The notes: generated by a model not told the origin, from the letters alone. Counted from the stretch's first letter, positions 16,673 to 25,358 are shown. The stretch is 64,000 nucleotides of DNA from Mycobacterium sp. 852014-52450_SCH5900713 (GCF_001667075.1 NZ_LZIL01000066.1:62001-126000), one strand, 5' to 3'. Made by a program: numbers and translations.

Positions 16673-17359
16673 TCAGCCCATCGGGTCGGTGCTCGAGTGC
16701 ACCGCGTCCGCGACGGGACTGGCCTCGGGCTCGGGGTAGAACGGCGGCGTCAGGGTCCCCCATCGCACGCAGCTCCACCGCCCGTCGGTGATCGGGGCCA
16801 ACACCACCGATTCGGCGTTGTCCAGGTGGTTGTCCAGCGCGAAGCCGGCATCCACGCCCGCCAACACGGCGGCGGCCAGTCGAATCGCCGCACCATGGCT
16901 CACGACGACGATGTCGCCCGTCCAGTCGTGGTCGTCGAGGTAGCGTAGGCGCAGGTCGGTGAGCACGGGCACGTAGCGGCCCAACACGTCGTTGCCGGTT
17001 TCTCCGCCGGGCAACGGAACGTCGAGATCACCGTGATGCCATTGCTCGTAGATCGCGTTGAATTCCGCGACCGCGTCGTCGTCGTTGCGGTTTTCCAGGC
17101 CACCGACCTGGACCTCGTGAATTCCGCTCACTTCGACGGCGGCCATCTCGAGCTCGCCGCCGATGACACCGGCCGTCTGCGACGCGCGGATCGCCACCGA
17201 GTGCGCCAGCAGCCCGGGCCGTCCCGCACCGCGCGCAAAGGCGCGGGCCTGGTCGCGGCCCAGCGGCGTCAGCTCCGCCCCCGGCGGCCGGGTGTCCAGC
17301 CTGCGTTCGACGTTGCCGTACGACTGGCCGTGTCGCAAAAGCACCAGCCGGCCGGTCAC
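16673..17359 (-). CDS. Histidine phosphatase/phosphoglycerate-mutase-like, Rv3837c
   Basis: A 228-aa protein of the histidine phosphatase superfamily. The catalytic LLRHGQSYGN is at the N-terminus and the second histidine is in VVSHGAAIRL. GTG 17359 was chosen because it overlaps the pheA stop (GTGA), showing translational coupling; the longer frame only overlaps pheA. Whether it acts on phosphoglycerate or on another phosphoester is not settled. Pairing with pheA is conserved in M. tuberculosis. Confidence 0.88.
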   Translation of the reverse strand: MTGRLVLLRHGQSYGNVERRLDTRPPGAELTPLGRDQARAFARGAGRPGLLAHSVAIRASQTAGVIGGELEMAAVEVSGIHEVQVGGLENRNDDDAVAEFNAIYEQWHHGDLDVPLPGGETGNDVLGRYVPVLTDLRLRYLDDHDWTGDIVVVSHGAAIRLAAAVLAGVDAGFALDNHLDNAESVVLAPITDGRWSCVRWGTLTPPFYPEPEASPVADAVHSSTDPMG

Positions 17360-18306
17360 AGCTCGATTCCCCCGGCCGCCGTTTCGGGTTTTCCTTCTCG
17401 TAGCCGCGCCAGCCAGCGGGCCGCCTCGTCGGCCGGCGGCGGCAACACCCCGGCGGGCGAGCCGGTCGGCCAAGATCCCAGGTATCGCACATCGGCACAA
17501 CGACGGTGCAGCGCTTTAAGTGCCTCGGCGACGGCGTCGTCGTCGATGTGGCCCACGCAGTCGGCGAAGAAGACATAGGTGCCCAGCGCGGTACGGGTCG
17601 GCCGAGATTCGATCCGCGTCAGGTCGATGCCGCGGATCCCGAATTCGGTGAGCGCGCCCAACAAGGCACCCGGTGCGTTGTCGATCCGTAAAACCACCGC
17701 CGTCCGGTCCGCCCCGGTGCGGGGCGTCGGCGGGCCCGGCAGGCCCACCAGGAGGAAGCGCGTGCGGGCGTTGGGCTCGTCGACCACCCCGTCGGCCAGC
17801 GCGGCCAGTCCCCAGCGGGTAGCGGCCAGGGGCGAGGTCACCGCGGCGTCGGCCTGTCCCTCGGCCACCTGCCGCGCCGCGTCGGCATTGGAATACGCCG
17901 GCCGGGGCTGGGCCTCGGGCAGGTTGGCGGCCACCCACCGCCGCACCTGCGCCGCCGCCACGGGGAAGGCCGCCAGGGTGCGCACGTCGGCGGCGGTGCG
18001 GCCGGGTTTGACGACGATCGTGAACGCGACATCCAGGGTTGTCTCGGCGAAGACCTGCAGGGGCGAACCGATGGCCAAGCTGTCGAGCGTGGGCGTCACC
18101 GACCCGTCGATCGAGTTCTCGATCGGGACGCAGGCGTATTCGGCGCCGCCGCCGCGCACGGCGTCCAGCGCCGCGGCGGTGCTGTCGATGGGCACTCGCC
18201 GGACCTCGTCGGGACCCTGCCCTGGGACCAGACCGGTGGCCGTGATCTGCAACAGCGCCGCTTCGGTGAACGTCCCTTCCGGGCCGAGATAAGCGATGCG
18301 GACCAC
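17356..18306 (-). CDS. pheA: Prephenate dehydratase
   Basis: A 316-aa enzyme that converts prephenate to phenylpyruvate, the committed step to phenylalanine. The N-terminal catalytic domain opens with YLGPEGTFTEAAL and carries the TRF motif (NARTRFLLVG). The C-terminal ACT domain (GALLGALTEFGIRGIDL, ESRP) binds Phe for feedback control. No chorismate mutase domain is fused. The downstream phosphatase overlaps by four bases. Confidence 0.96.
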   Translation of the reverse strand: MVRIAYLGPEGTFTEAALLQITATGLVPGQGPDEVRRVPIDSTAAALDAVRGGGAEYACVPIENSIDGSVTPTLDSLAIGSPLQVFAETTLDVAFTIVVKPGRTAADVRTLAAFPVAAAQVRRWVAANLPEAQPRPAYSNADAARQVAEGQADAAVTSPLAATRWGLAALADGVVDEPNARTRFLLVGLPGPPTPRTGADRTAVVLRIDNAPGALLGALTEFGIRGIDLTRIESRPTRTALGTYVFFADCVGHIDDDAVAEALKALHRRCADVRYLGSWPTGSPAGVLPPPADEAARWLARLREGKPETAAGGIEL

Positions 18307-18364
18307 GCCCCAACCCTAGCGGCGACCGCCGCCAAACCGCTCTTGCGGCGCCTCGCCATCTAAG

Positions 18365-18383
18365 TTAACTTAGGCTTACCTAA
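18365..18383 (+). promoter_or_regulatory. IdeR iron box upstream of Rv3839
   Basis: TTAACTTAGGCTTACCTAA matches the 19-bp mycobacterial IdeR consensus (TTAGGTTAGGCTAACCTAA) at 16 of 19 positions, with the central TTAGGCT and final ACCTAA intact. It lies 13 bases before the GTG start at 18397. Rv3839 is in the known IdeR-controlled set of M. tuberculosis. Confidence 0.88.
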
Positions 18384-18396
18384 TCTAAGGAGTTCG

Positions 18397-19200
18397 GTGT
18401 TACCCCTGACCTGCCCCGCCCCGACGACGGCCGAACGTATCCGCAGCGCCTGTGTCCGAGCCGGCGGCGCCCTCCTGGCACTGGAGTCCGCGCCCGCGCG
18501 CCAGGACCCCGTCGTGACGCCCGTGCATCACCTGCTGCCCGACGGGTCGTTCGCGCTGGCGATCCCCAGTGAGCGCGAAGACCGACCGGAGGGCGCCGTC
18601 GCCGGATCGCAGGCGCTCCTGGAGTTGACCGACTACGCACCCCTTCCGCTGCGGGAGCCGGTGCGCTCGCTGGTGTGGGTGCGCGGGCAGTTGCACGAAT
18701 TCCACCCGGCCGAGGTCGCCGAGACGGTCGACCTGATCGCCGCCGAGTGGCCGCACCCCGCATTGCTTCAGGTCGACACCCCGCGGTGCGCGCCGTCCGA
18801 CGGGCAGGAACCTCGCTACACCCTGGTCCGGCTGGAGGTCGCATCCGTCGTCGTCACCGACGCCACCGGCGCCGAGCCCGTCAGCGTGGCGGATCTCCTG
18901 GCGGCCCGGCCCGACCCGTTCTGCGAGATCGAGTCGAACCTGCTGTGGCATCTGGACACCGCACACAGCGACGTCGTTGCGCGGCTGGTGTCCCGGTTGC
19001 CCGCGCCGCTGCGCCGCGGGCAGGTGCGCCCGCTCGGATTAGATCGCTACGGCGTGCGGTTCCGCGTCGAAGGCAAGGACCGCGACCACGACGTCCGGCT
19101 GCCGTTCCACAAGCCCGTGGACGACATGACCGGGCTGAGCCAGGCCATCCGCGTGCTGATGGGGTGCCCGTTCATCAACGGCCTGCGCGCCCGCCCGTAG
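18397..19200 (+). CDS. DUF2470-type heme/iron-linked protein, Rv3839
   Basis: A 267-aa cytosolic protein. The C-terminal third (DRYGVRFRVEGKDRDHDVRL, then LSQAIRVLMG) resembles DUF2470 domains that cap HugZ-type heme-utilisation proteins; the N-terminal part is an uncertain split-barrel-like region. The iron box just upstream indicates repression by IdeR when iron is plentiful. A role in heme or iron handling is inferred. In M. tuberculosis the ferritin gene bfrB (Rv3841) lies two genes away; it is missing here. Confidence 0.82.
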   Translation: MLPLTCPAPTTAERIRSACVRAGGALLALESAPARQDPVVTPVHHLLPDGSFALAIPSEREDRPEGAVAGSQALLELTDYAPLPLREPVRSLVWVRGQLHEFHPAEVAETVDLIAAEWPHPALLQVDTPRCAPSDGQEPRYTLVRLEVASVVVTDATGAEPVSVADLLAARPDPFCEIESNLLWHLDTAHSDVVARLVSRLPAPLRRGQVRPLGLDRYGVRFRVEGKDRDHDVRLPFHKPVDDMTGLSQAIRVLMGCPFINGLRARP

Positions 19201-19245
19201 TCCAACCCGTCGTGTCCGGCGGCCCCGGCCGCGTACGTTAACCGG

Positions 19246-20430
19246 GTGAATGGCGATCGACCACCGCACCGGCCCGAACCGCGCACCGAGCCGTCACCGG
19301 TGATTCGCCGCGGGGCCCCCCGGCCGGCACCGGCCGAACAGACCACGCCGCTGCGTCGGCCAACACCGCCGCCTCCACCCCCGCCGCCTCGCACCGTCGA
19401 ACCGTCGCGCCCCCGTCAACCGCCCGGACCTCCGCCGCGGCCCACCGCCGCGCGCACGCGCCGCAGCCGTGGCTGGCGCCGCTGGATACGAGCGGTCGCG
19501 TCGGCCCTGGTGATCGGCGTGCTGCTGGCCGGCATCGGCGTCGTCTGCGGCGCAGTCTGGTTCGACAGCAGGCTGCACCGCGACGAGATCCTGGCCGACT
19601 ACCCGGGACGCCCCGCGCATGGCCGCGGGACGAACTGGTTGCTCGTCGGCTCGGATAGCCGCCAGGGGCTCAGCCCCGAACAGCAGGAGGACCTCGCCAC
19701 CGGCGGCGACATCGGCAGCAGCCGCACCGACACCATCCTGCTGGTACACCTGCCCGAGCTGTGGTCCGGCGGCCGGGTGACGATGGTGTCGATACCGCGC
19801 GACTCCTACGTCCCGATCCGCGGCCACGGCAAGGACAAGATCAACGCCGCCTTCGCGATGGGCGGGGCACCCCTGCTGGCGCAGACGCTGGAGCAGGCCA
19901 CCGGGCTGCGCCTCGACCACTACGCGGAGATCGGATTCGGCGGATTCGCCGGCCTGGTCGACGCGTTGGGCGGGGTGACGGTATGCCCGACGACGCCGCT
20001 CAGCGACCCTTTGGCCGGCATCGACCTGCCGGCCGGTTGCCAAAAACTCAACGGCCGCAACGCCCTCGGGTACGTCAGGACGCGTGACACCCCCCGGGCG
20101 GATCTGGACCGGATGGTCAATCAGCGGCAGTTCGTCGCGGCGCTGCTGCACGCCGCGGCCAGCCCCGCGGTGTGGCTCAACCCCTGGCGCTGGTACTCCG
20201 TGCCGCACGCACTCGCCGACGCCCTGACCGTCGACCGCGACGACCACGTGTGGGACCTGGCCCGCCTCGGCTGGGGGCTGCACGGCTCGCCCACCACCAT
20301 GACCGTCCCGATCGGGGAGTTCACCAGCGGTGACGCCGGATCGGTGGTGGTGTGGAACCACGACGAGGCCAGCCGGCTGTTCGAGGCGCTGGCGGCGGAC
20401 GCCCCGGTGCCCACCGCTCCGCCGGACTAA
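19246..20430 (+). CDS. LytR-CpsA-Psr (LCP) family cell-wall ligase, Rv3840 region
   Basis: A 394-aa type II membrane protein. A Pro/Arg-rich cytosolic tail (residues 1-80) with a polyproline run precedes one membrane helix (about 86-106) and an extracellular LCP domain. LCP landmarks are GSDSRQG, SSRTDTILLV and IPRDSYVPI. LCP enzymes join arabinogalactan or other polymers to peptidoglycan. The annotated M. tuberculosis Rv3840 is, as I recall, much shorter, so this looks like the full-length form. The last four bases overlap the convergent glpQ1. Confidence 0.85.
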   Translation: MNGDRPPHRPEPRTEPSPVIRRGAPRPAPAEQTTPLRRPTPPPPPPPPRTVEPSRPRQPPGPPPRPTAARTRRSRGWRRWIRAVASALVIGVLLAGIGVVCGAVWFDSRLHRDEILADYPGRPAHGRGTNWLLVGSDSRQGLSPEQQEDLATGGDIGSSRTDTILLVHLPELWSGGRVTMVSIPRDSYVPIRGHGKDKINAAFAMGGAPLLAQTLEQATGLRLDHYAEIGFGGFAGLVDALGGVTVCPTTPLSDPLAGIDLPAGCQKLNGRNALGYVRTRDTPRADLDRMVNQRQFVAALLHAAASPAVWLNPWRWYSVPHALADALTVDRDDHVWDLARLGWGLHGSPTTMTVPIGEFTSGDAGSVVVWNHDEASRLFEALAADAPVPTAPPD

Positions 20431-21242
20431 CCGCCCGCGCGGCCGTTCTCCAGATACGCCTTCGTGCGACCCGGGTGGTGGGTGGCAAGCCAGGCCACCC
20501 CGACGTCGCGGCAGAAGTCGAGGTCTTCGTACTCGTCGACGTTCCAGCAGTACACCGCCCGGCCCTGGGCGATCGCGCGGTCCGCGAGCTGGGGATATTC
20601 CTTCAACGTCGCCAGCGACGGGCCGACGGCGGTGGCACCGACGGCCGTGGCCGCGCCGCTGGTCAGGTAGCGCGCGGTCTTGCCGAGCAGCACGGTCGGA
20701 AGCAGCGGCGCGGCTCGCCGGATGCGCCAGACCGCGGCCGCCGAGAACGACATCACCACCGCGCGAGACCGGTCGGCGGAGGCGGGCGCGGCGATGCCGA
20801 ACCGCTGCAGCAGCGCGAGCAGCTTGGTCTCCACCAGCGAGCCGTACCGCACCGGGTGCTTGGTCTCGATGAAGAGCTTCACCGGCCGATGCCAGTCCAG
20901 AACGAGGGAAACCAGGGCGTCCAGCGTCAACAAACTCGTATCGCCGTGCGTGCCGTCTTCGCGCCAGCTGTCGTGCCACGCGCCGTACTCGAGCTCACGC
21001 AGCTCGGCGAGGGTCATGGTGCTGACCAGGCCGGCCCCGGTCGAGGTCCGGTCCAGCCGGCGGTCGTGTACGCACACCAGGTGGCCGTCGCGGGTCAGGC
21101 GCACGTCGCATTCCACGCCGTCGGCGCCCTCTTTGAGGGCGAGGTCGTAGGCGGCCAGCGTGTGTTCGGGTCGCGCGGCTGACGCGCCGCGGTGGGCCAC
21201 CACAAAGGGGTGCCCGGCGAGCACCTCCTCGGCCCACGTCAT
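20427..21242 (-). CDS. glpQ1: Glycerophosphodiester phosphodiesterase
   Basis: A 271-aa GDPD-family enzyme that hydrolyses glycerophosphodiesters to sn-glycerol-3-phosphate and an alcohol. The motif VAHRGASAARPEHT and the metal-binding ECDVRLTRDGHLVCVHD are both in the first 60 residues, and FIETKH follows. No signal peptide is seen, so it is probably cytosolic. Its start overlaps the stop of Rv3843c (ATGA), giving a coupled pair. It converges on the LCP gene; in M. tuberculosis bfrB lies between them. Confidence 0.93.
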   Translation of the reverse strand: MTWAEEVLAGHPFVVAHRGASAARPEHTLAAYDLALKEGADGVECDVRLTRDGHLVCVHDRRLDRTSTGAGLVSTMTLAELRELEYGAWHDSWREDGTHGDTSLLTLDALVSLVLDWHRPVKLFIETKHPVRYGSLVETKLLALLQRFGIAAPASADRSRAVVMSFSAAAVWRIRRAAPLLPTVLLGKTARYLTSGAATAVGATAVGPSLATLKEYPQLADRAIAQGRAVYCWNVDEYEDLDFCRDVGVAWLATHHPGRTKAYLENGRAGG

Positions 21243-22279
21243 ACGCCTAATGCTGCCGCTTCCTGACCCTCGAGCTCAACCGGACGTGCTGCTGGCGCGT
21301 CCGCAACGACGACCCAGCGGTGCGCGGGGCGTTCGACCGGTTTGCGCTCGAACCCCTCGAAGACCCTGGCGGCCGCGGCGACCGTGAGCGCCGCGATCAG
21401 GTAAGCGAAAACCATCGTGATGGTGTTATTGGCGATGCCTTGGGCGTCCCTGGCGAAGCTGGTGATCATGGCGAAGACGGAGGCCAGGTAGCTGGCGACC
21501 CAGGCAATCCACCACTCGACGATCGGTCGGCGTATTCGGGTGTAGTGCTCTTCCAGGATCGCCAGCTCGATGACGTAGACCGGCGCCCACAGCAGGTTGG
21601 CCAAGGGCACTACACACCCGGCCCACAACGCCCGGGTGGACCGCGGCTCCGGCAGGCCGTGATGGGCGAACACGGCGGCGCGCCGCGCGATGAGCCAGCG
21701 GATCAGCACCGCGCCGGAGGTGAACACCGCCGCGATCGCGCTCACGCTGGCCAGGATGCCGAGCCAGTCCGCCCCGGCGGCGACCCACGAGTTCAGGAGG
21801 GTGTTCCGGTTGACGACCAGCAGGACGTAGCGCACGACATAGACCAGGGCGGCGACGCCGAGGACGAGCACGCTCACGAACAGCGTGGTGCGGATCATCG
21901 CTGCCGATGGCGCAGCGTGCGCGGGCTTTTCGAGTGCGGCCGGGGCTTGCCCGACGCGGTCGTCCAAGCCCCAGCGCGGCATCACTGCATAACGCGGGGT
22001 GGGGCCGAGGGGACGTCTTGCGTGCCGGGTGGGCGGCGCGGCGCCGGGACGCACCGCTATCCAGCGAAAGCCCGGTGGTAGCCGTGGCGGGGTGCGCTGC
22101 CAGCCCCGAGCCGCGGACGGTCGGCTCGGCGCCGCGGCGGTGGGTGCGCTCCACCCCGGACCGGGGGCCGGCGCATCCGACAGGGGCGCCATCAGTGCGC
22201 CCTGACAACGGGGACACCACGCACGTTGCCGCTCGCGCACGTTCCACCGAGTGCCGCATTGGGAGCACACCTGGATCAC
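21239..22279 (-). CDS. Zinc-ribbon DUF4328-like membrane protein, Rv3843c
   Basis: A 346-aa protein. The N-terminus has a zinc-ribbon knuckle pair (C5-xx-C8 and C22-xx-C25), then a Pro/Arg-rich linker to about residue 110 and a membrane domain with five or six helices containing a YVIELAILEEHY motif, as in DUF4328 proteins. Function unknown. It is coupled to glpQ1 downstream. Upstream lies a 437-base spacer with DnaA-box-like motifs. Confidence 0.82.
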   Translation of the reverse strand: MIQVCSQCGTRWNVRERQRAWCPRCQGALMAPLSDAPAPGPGWSAPTAAAPSRPSAARGWQRTPPRLPPGFRWIAVRPGAAPPTRHARRPLGPTPRYAVMPRWGLDDRVGQAPAALEKPAHAAPSAAMIRTTLFVSVLVLGVAALVYVVRYVLLVVNRNTLLNSWVAAGADWLGILASVSAIAAVFTSGAVLIRWLIARRAAVFAHHGLPEPRSTRALWAGCVVPLANLLWAPVYVIELAILEEHYTRIRRPIVEWWIAWVASYLASVFAMITSFARDAQGIANNTITMVFAYLIAALTVAAAARVFEGFERKPVERPAHRWVVVADAPAARPVELEGQEAAALGV

Positions 22280-22371
22280 CGGACTAGCGTAACCGCGCGC
22301 CGATGCGCGCCGCGGGACACTCAGCGATGGCCGGAGTGGGGCCGGTCGGCTATCTACTCAGCCATTACGGC

Positions 22372-22468
22372 CTATCCACAGTTTCCACAGGTTTATCCAC
22401 ATGGCTTTAGTGGGTAAGGGAAGCGTTACTACAGCTTCACCCGTTGGCCGTGGCACCACTGTGGATAA
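22372..22468. promoter_or_regulatory. Cluster of DnaA-box-like 9-mers
   Basis: CTATCCACA at 22372-22380, GTTTCCACA at 22381-22389, TTATCCACA at 22393-22401, and TTATCCACA on the minus strand at 22460-22468. Two are exact copies of the consensus TTATCCACA, one differs at the first base, and one is degenerate. Three are packed in 30 bases. The site lies in the Rv3843c-sodA spacer, far from any dnaA or rep gene in this window. Confidence 0.6.
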
Positions 22469-22620
22469 CAACGCGGTCACGGAGGCATGCCATCGACAGC
22501 CCAAAACCCCGTGTGAGCGAAATGGATTGCCTTGCTAAGCATCCGCGCGGTGGCCTGCAGGCCGCGCCGCAGGTCCGGCCTTCCCGCGGTCGCCCTCAAC
22601 ACGCAGCTCAGCCCATCATT

Positions 22621-22648
22621 TTCCAAGCCCGCCCGGAAGCGCTATGAT
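22621..22648 (+). promoter_or_regulatory. Predicted promoter of the small membrane gene
   Basis: TTCCAA (22621-22626), then 16 bases, then TATGAT (22643-22648). The TATGAT element fits the SigA -10 consensus. A start near 22655 would give a leader of about 60 bases holding the hairpin at 22673-22696. Confidence 0.45.
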
Positions 22649-22672
22649 CGCCTTCGCGCAAAATGTTTGTGA

Positions 22673-22696
22673 CTCACCTCACTACCGCGAGGTGAG
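22673..22696 (+). promoter_or_regulatory. Leader hairpin before the 51-aa ORF
   Basis: CTCACCTC and GAGGTGAG form a perfect 8-bp stem with an eight-base loop, 20 bases before the ATG at 22717. No U-run follows, so a regulatory or stabilising leader structure is more likely than a terminator. Confidence 0.5.
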
Positions 22697-22716
22697 GAGC
22701 GGGTGAAAGGCGATTA

Positions 22717-22872
22717 ATGGCCACGCATTCGTTCGGTCCGGGATCACCGGCCCCCTCGAAGTCGTACTCCGGCTCGCCCGCGTGGAATCACAGTTACAGC
22801 GTCGCCGCATTGCGCGCCGGGCTGATCGCACTGGCGCTGCTGGCGGTTCTCGCCCTCATCGTTCTGTCTTGA
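22717..22872 (+). CDS. 51-aa small membrane protein
   Basis: The ORF starts MATHSFGPGS and ends with one hydrophobic segment (LIALALLAVLALIVLS). The N-terminal half is Ser/Pro/Tyr-rich and soluble-looking, so it is probably a single-pass protein with its C-terminus at the membrane. AAAGG lies eight bases ahead of the ATG. It is co-directional with sodA, 146 bases upstream of it. A short hairpin (22873-22889) follows the stop. No family is recognised. Confidence 0.65.
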   Translation: MATHSFGPGSPAPSKSYSGSPAWNHSYSVAALRAGLIALALLAVLALIVLS

Positions 22873-23018
22873 ACCCGCGCTGAGCGGGTATCCGCCTTCG
22901 GAGCTCATAGCGGTCTTTCTTGCGGTCCGCGCAGTCATGGAGCAGGGTTGTCTACGGCTGGCCGCCGCGTGGTGGGCCCGCGAATGAGCGTAAGAAGACA
23001 ACCGAAGAAAGGAACGCC

Positions 23019-23642
23019 GTGGCTGAATACACCCTGCCCGATCTGGACTGGGACTACGCAGCGTTGGAACCGCACATCTCGGGTCAGATCAACGAGATCC
23101 ATCACAGTAAGCACCACGCCACGTACGTCAAAGGCGTGAACGACGCCGTTGCCAAACTGGAAGAGGCACGCGCCAATGACGACCACGCCGCGATCTTCCT
23201 GAACGAAAAGAACCTGGCGTTCCACCTCGGCGGCCACGTGAACCACTCGATCTGGTGGAAGAACCTGTCGCCGGACGGCGGCGACAAGCCGACCGGGGAG
23301 CTGGCCGCCGCGATCGATGACGCCTTCGGGTCGTTCGACAAATTCCGCGCCCAGTTCAGCGCGGCCGCCAATGGCCTCCAGGGTTCGGGCTGGGCAGTGC
23401 TGGGATACGACACGCTCGGCAGCAGGCTGCTCACCTTCCAGCTCTACGACCAGCAGGCCAACGTCCCCCTCGGCATCATTCCCCTGCTGCAGGTCGACAT
23501 GTGGGAGCACGCCTTCTACCTGCAGTACAAGAACGTCAAGGCGGACTACGTCAAGGCATTCTGGAACGTCGTCAACTGGGCCGACGTGCAGAAGCGCTAC
23601 GAAGCCGCGACGTCGAAAACCGGTGGGTTGATCTTCGGCTGA
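23019..23642 (+). CDS. sodA: Superoxide dismutase (Fe/Mn type)
   Basis: A 207-aa enzyme that dismutates superoxide. Metal ligands are visible at H28, H76, D160 and H164 (QVDMWEHAFY). The GTG at 23019 is preceded by GAAAGGA and yields the usual mycobacterial length. There is no signal peptide, as in M. tuberculosis, where SodA is nevertheless exported by a SecA2-dependent route. A strong terminator follows immediately. Confidence 0.98.
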   Translation: MAEYTLPDLDWDYAALEPHISGQINEIHHSKHHATYVKGVNDAVAKLEEARANDDHAAIFLNEKNLAFHLGGHVNHSIWWKNLSPDGGDKPTGELAAAIDDAFGSFDKFRAQFSAAANGLQGSGWAVLGYDTLGSRLLTFQLYDQQANVPLGIIPLLQVDMWEHAFYLQYKNVKADYVKAFWNVVNWADVQKRYEAATSKTGGLIFG

Positions 23643-23655
23643 GTCCATCTCGATC

Positions 23656-23690
23656 GCAGGGGCGTCGCGCGGTTTGCGCGGCGCCCCTGC
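23656..23690 (+). terminator. Intrinsic terminator of sodA
   Basis: GCAGGGGCG (23656-23664) pairs with CGCCCCTGC (23682-23690), and inside it CGCGC pairs with GCGCG around a GGTTT loop, with one mismatch. CGTTTGTC follows. It begins 14 bases after the sodA stop. Confidence 0.85.
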
Positions 23691-23836
23691 CGTTTGTCCG
23701 GCCGCGAACCGGGCATTCCGAAAACATGTGCGCCACTGGCCGTGTCGGGTTGCACGGCGCCGGACCGGCGGGCATGCTGAATTACTCGAGCTACCAGTGT
23801 GGTTGATCGGACGGAGGCGTCGCGCGGAGGTCGAAA

Positions 23837-24370
23837 ATGGAGACTGGGTCTGACCGCCCGATAGGGGTTTCCCCTTTCCATGCTCGTGGTGCCCTGAAAG
23901 GGTTCGTGATCTCCGGGCGTTGGCCCGATTCGACCAAAGAGTGGGCCCAGTTGCTCATGGTCGCGGTCAGGGTCGCGTCATTACCCGGATTGCTTTCCAC
24001 CACAACGGTTTTCGGGGCCCGCGAGGAGTTGCCCGAGGAACCCGAGCCGGGCACCGTCGGCCTGGTGCTCGCCGAGGGCACGGTCTTCGGTGATTCGCCG
24101 ATTCAGCCAGGCTATTTCGCCGACCATCAGCCCCCCGCGCTCCTGATGTTGCACCCGCCCTCGGAGACCACCCCGTCGCTGCCGGAGTGCAGCGGGGCGG
24201 CCTCGGGATGCGTCCTGCTCCCCGGGTTGCCATACCTGGGACTCGAGCATCGGGCCGCCTGGGTGGAAGCGGAAGCCGACGGCACCATCACCTCCATGGT
24301 GAGCCGCGTCGGCGTCGACCCCATCAGTCATCCTGATACCGCAATTCTGGCGATGCTGCTTGCGGCATGA
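23837..24370 (+). CDS. Conserved hypothetical protein, Rv3847
   Basis: A 177-aa soluble protein with no signal peptide or membrane helix. It begins GSDRPIGVSPFHARGALKGF after a short lead and is mildly acidic. Position after sodA and the exact length match Rv3847. No catalytic motif is recognised. The next M. tuberculosis gene, Rv3848, is absent here and replaced by non-coding sequence. Confidence 0.78.
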   Translation: METGSDRPIGVSPFHARGALKGFVISGRWPDSTKEWAQLLMVAVRVASLPGLLSTTTVFGAREELPEEPEPGTVGLVLAEGTVFGDSPIQPGYFADHQPPALLMLHPPSETTPSLPECSGAASGCVLLPGLPYLGLEHRAAWVEAEADGTITSMVSRVGVDPISHPDTAILAMLLAA

Positions 24371-24959
24371 GCAATTGGCCCGGCGCTCGAATCGGAAAAG
24401 CGGGACTAGCGAACTCGATCGCGTTACTTCTCCAGCCGGCCATCGTTCGAGTACCGGCGGACAGCGCACCCCCGTCCACTCCCGGGCTCCACGCCGGCGG
24501 CTCGCCCCAACGGTGCGCGGCAGACCTGGCCGAGGACGGGTTTGCCGACGGCCAACGGACCATTTTTCGTATTTCGGATAGGTCCACGAGCGGCGTTTTC
24601 CGGCCTCGGAGCACATCCGGCAGCAAATAAGGCGTTAAGCGAACATAAATTGCTGCCCGGTTGCAGTGCGACCGCCCAGCACGTTCCCATCCTACCCCTC
24701 GCCGCTCCCGGGGAGGTCACCCCGCCACCTAGGCCCCGGAGCCGAATTCTGCGGATAACCTGTGAGTTTCGCTGATTTAGTGGACACCCCAGCGAATCAG
24801 TTAGACGCTCGTCAAGTGTGGCATCGGCACGCCCCAGCTACGCCTGGACCCCAACCGCGGGGGTTTGCACCTAGTTAGGGGAACCAACCCTCGCTACCAT
24901 GATCAGCAAATACACCTAGGTAATAGTTCACTTCTACAGCCAAGTGGAGGTCATATCCA
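24371..24959 (+). other. 589-base spacer upstream of espR
   Basis: An 87-codon frame (24367-24630) overlaps the Rv3847 stop, but its composition looks non-coding and it has no ribosome site, so it is not called. The last 200 bases are AT-richer than the flanks. They probably hold the espR promoter and a long leader; EspR is known to bind its own upstream region in M. tuberculosis. No remnant of Rv3848 is recognised. Confidence 0.5.
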
Positions 24960-25358
24960 ATGAGCACGACGTTCGCTGCTCGCCTGAACCGCCTGTTCGA
25001 CACGGTGTATCCCCCGGGACGGGGGCCGCACACCTCCGCGGAAGTGATCGCGGCGCTCAAGGCGGAGGGCATCACGATGTCGGCTCCCTACCTGTCGCAG
25101 TTGCGTTCGGGGAACCGCACCAACCCGTCGTCGGCGACAATGGCCGCATTGGCCAACTTCTTCCGCATCAAGCCGGCCTACTTCACCGACGACGAGTACT
25201 ACGAGAAGCTCGATCAGGAGTTGTCGTTCCTGGCGACCATGCGCGACGACGGCGTGCGTCGCATTGCCGTGCGCGCCTCCGAGTTGTCCCCCGAGGCCCA
25301 ACACGAGGTCATGCAGCGGGTCAACGAGCTGCGCCGCGCGGAGCACCTGGACGTCTAG
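24960..25358 (+). CDS. espR: EspR nucleoid-associated regulator
   Basis: A 132-aa protein. An N-terminal XRE-like helix-turn-helix (MSAPYLSQLRSGNRTNPSS) is followed by a C-terminal dimerisation region. In M. tuberculosis EspR activates espACD, which ESX-1 needs, and binds widely across the chromosome. GTGGAGG lies upstream of the ATG. It is notable that the protein is intact although no ESX-1 locus exists in this region, which fits its wider chromosome-organising role. Confidence 0.95.
   Translation: MSTTFAARLNRLFDTVYPPGRGPHTSAEVIAALKAEGITMSAPYLSQLRSGNRTNPSSATMAALANFFRIKPAYFTDDEYYEKLDQELSFLATMRDDGVRRIAVRASELSPEAQHEVMQRVNELRRAEHLDV

Noticed and set aside
22372..22468. Chromosomal origin of replication
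   Set aside because: dnaA, dnaN, rpmH and the AT-rich unwinding region expected at a mycobacterial oriC are absent.
24367..24630. 87-aa ORF overlapping the Rv3847 stop
   Set aside because: No ribosome site, no recognisable domain and irregular composition; kept only as a note in the spacer entry.
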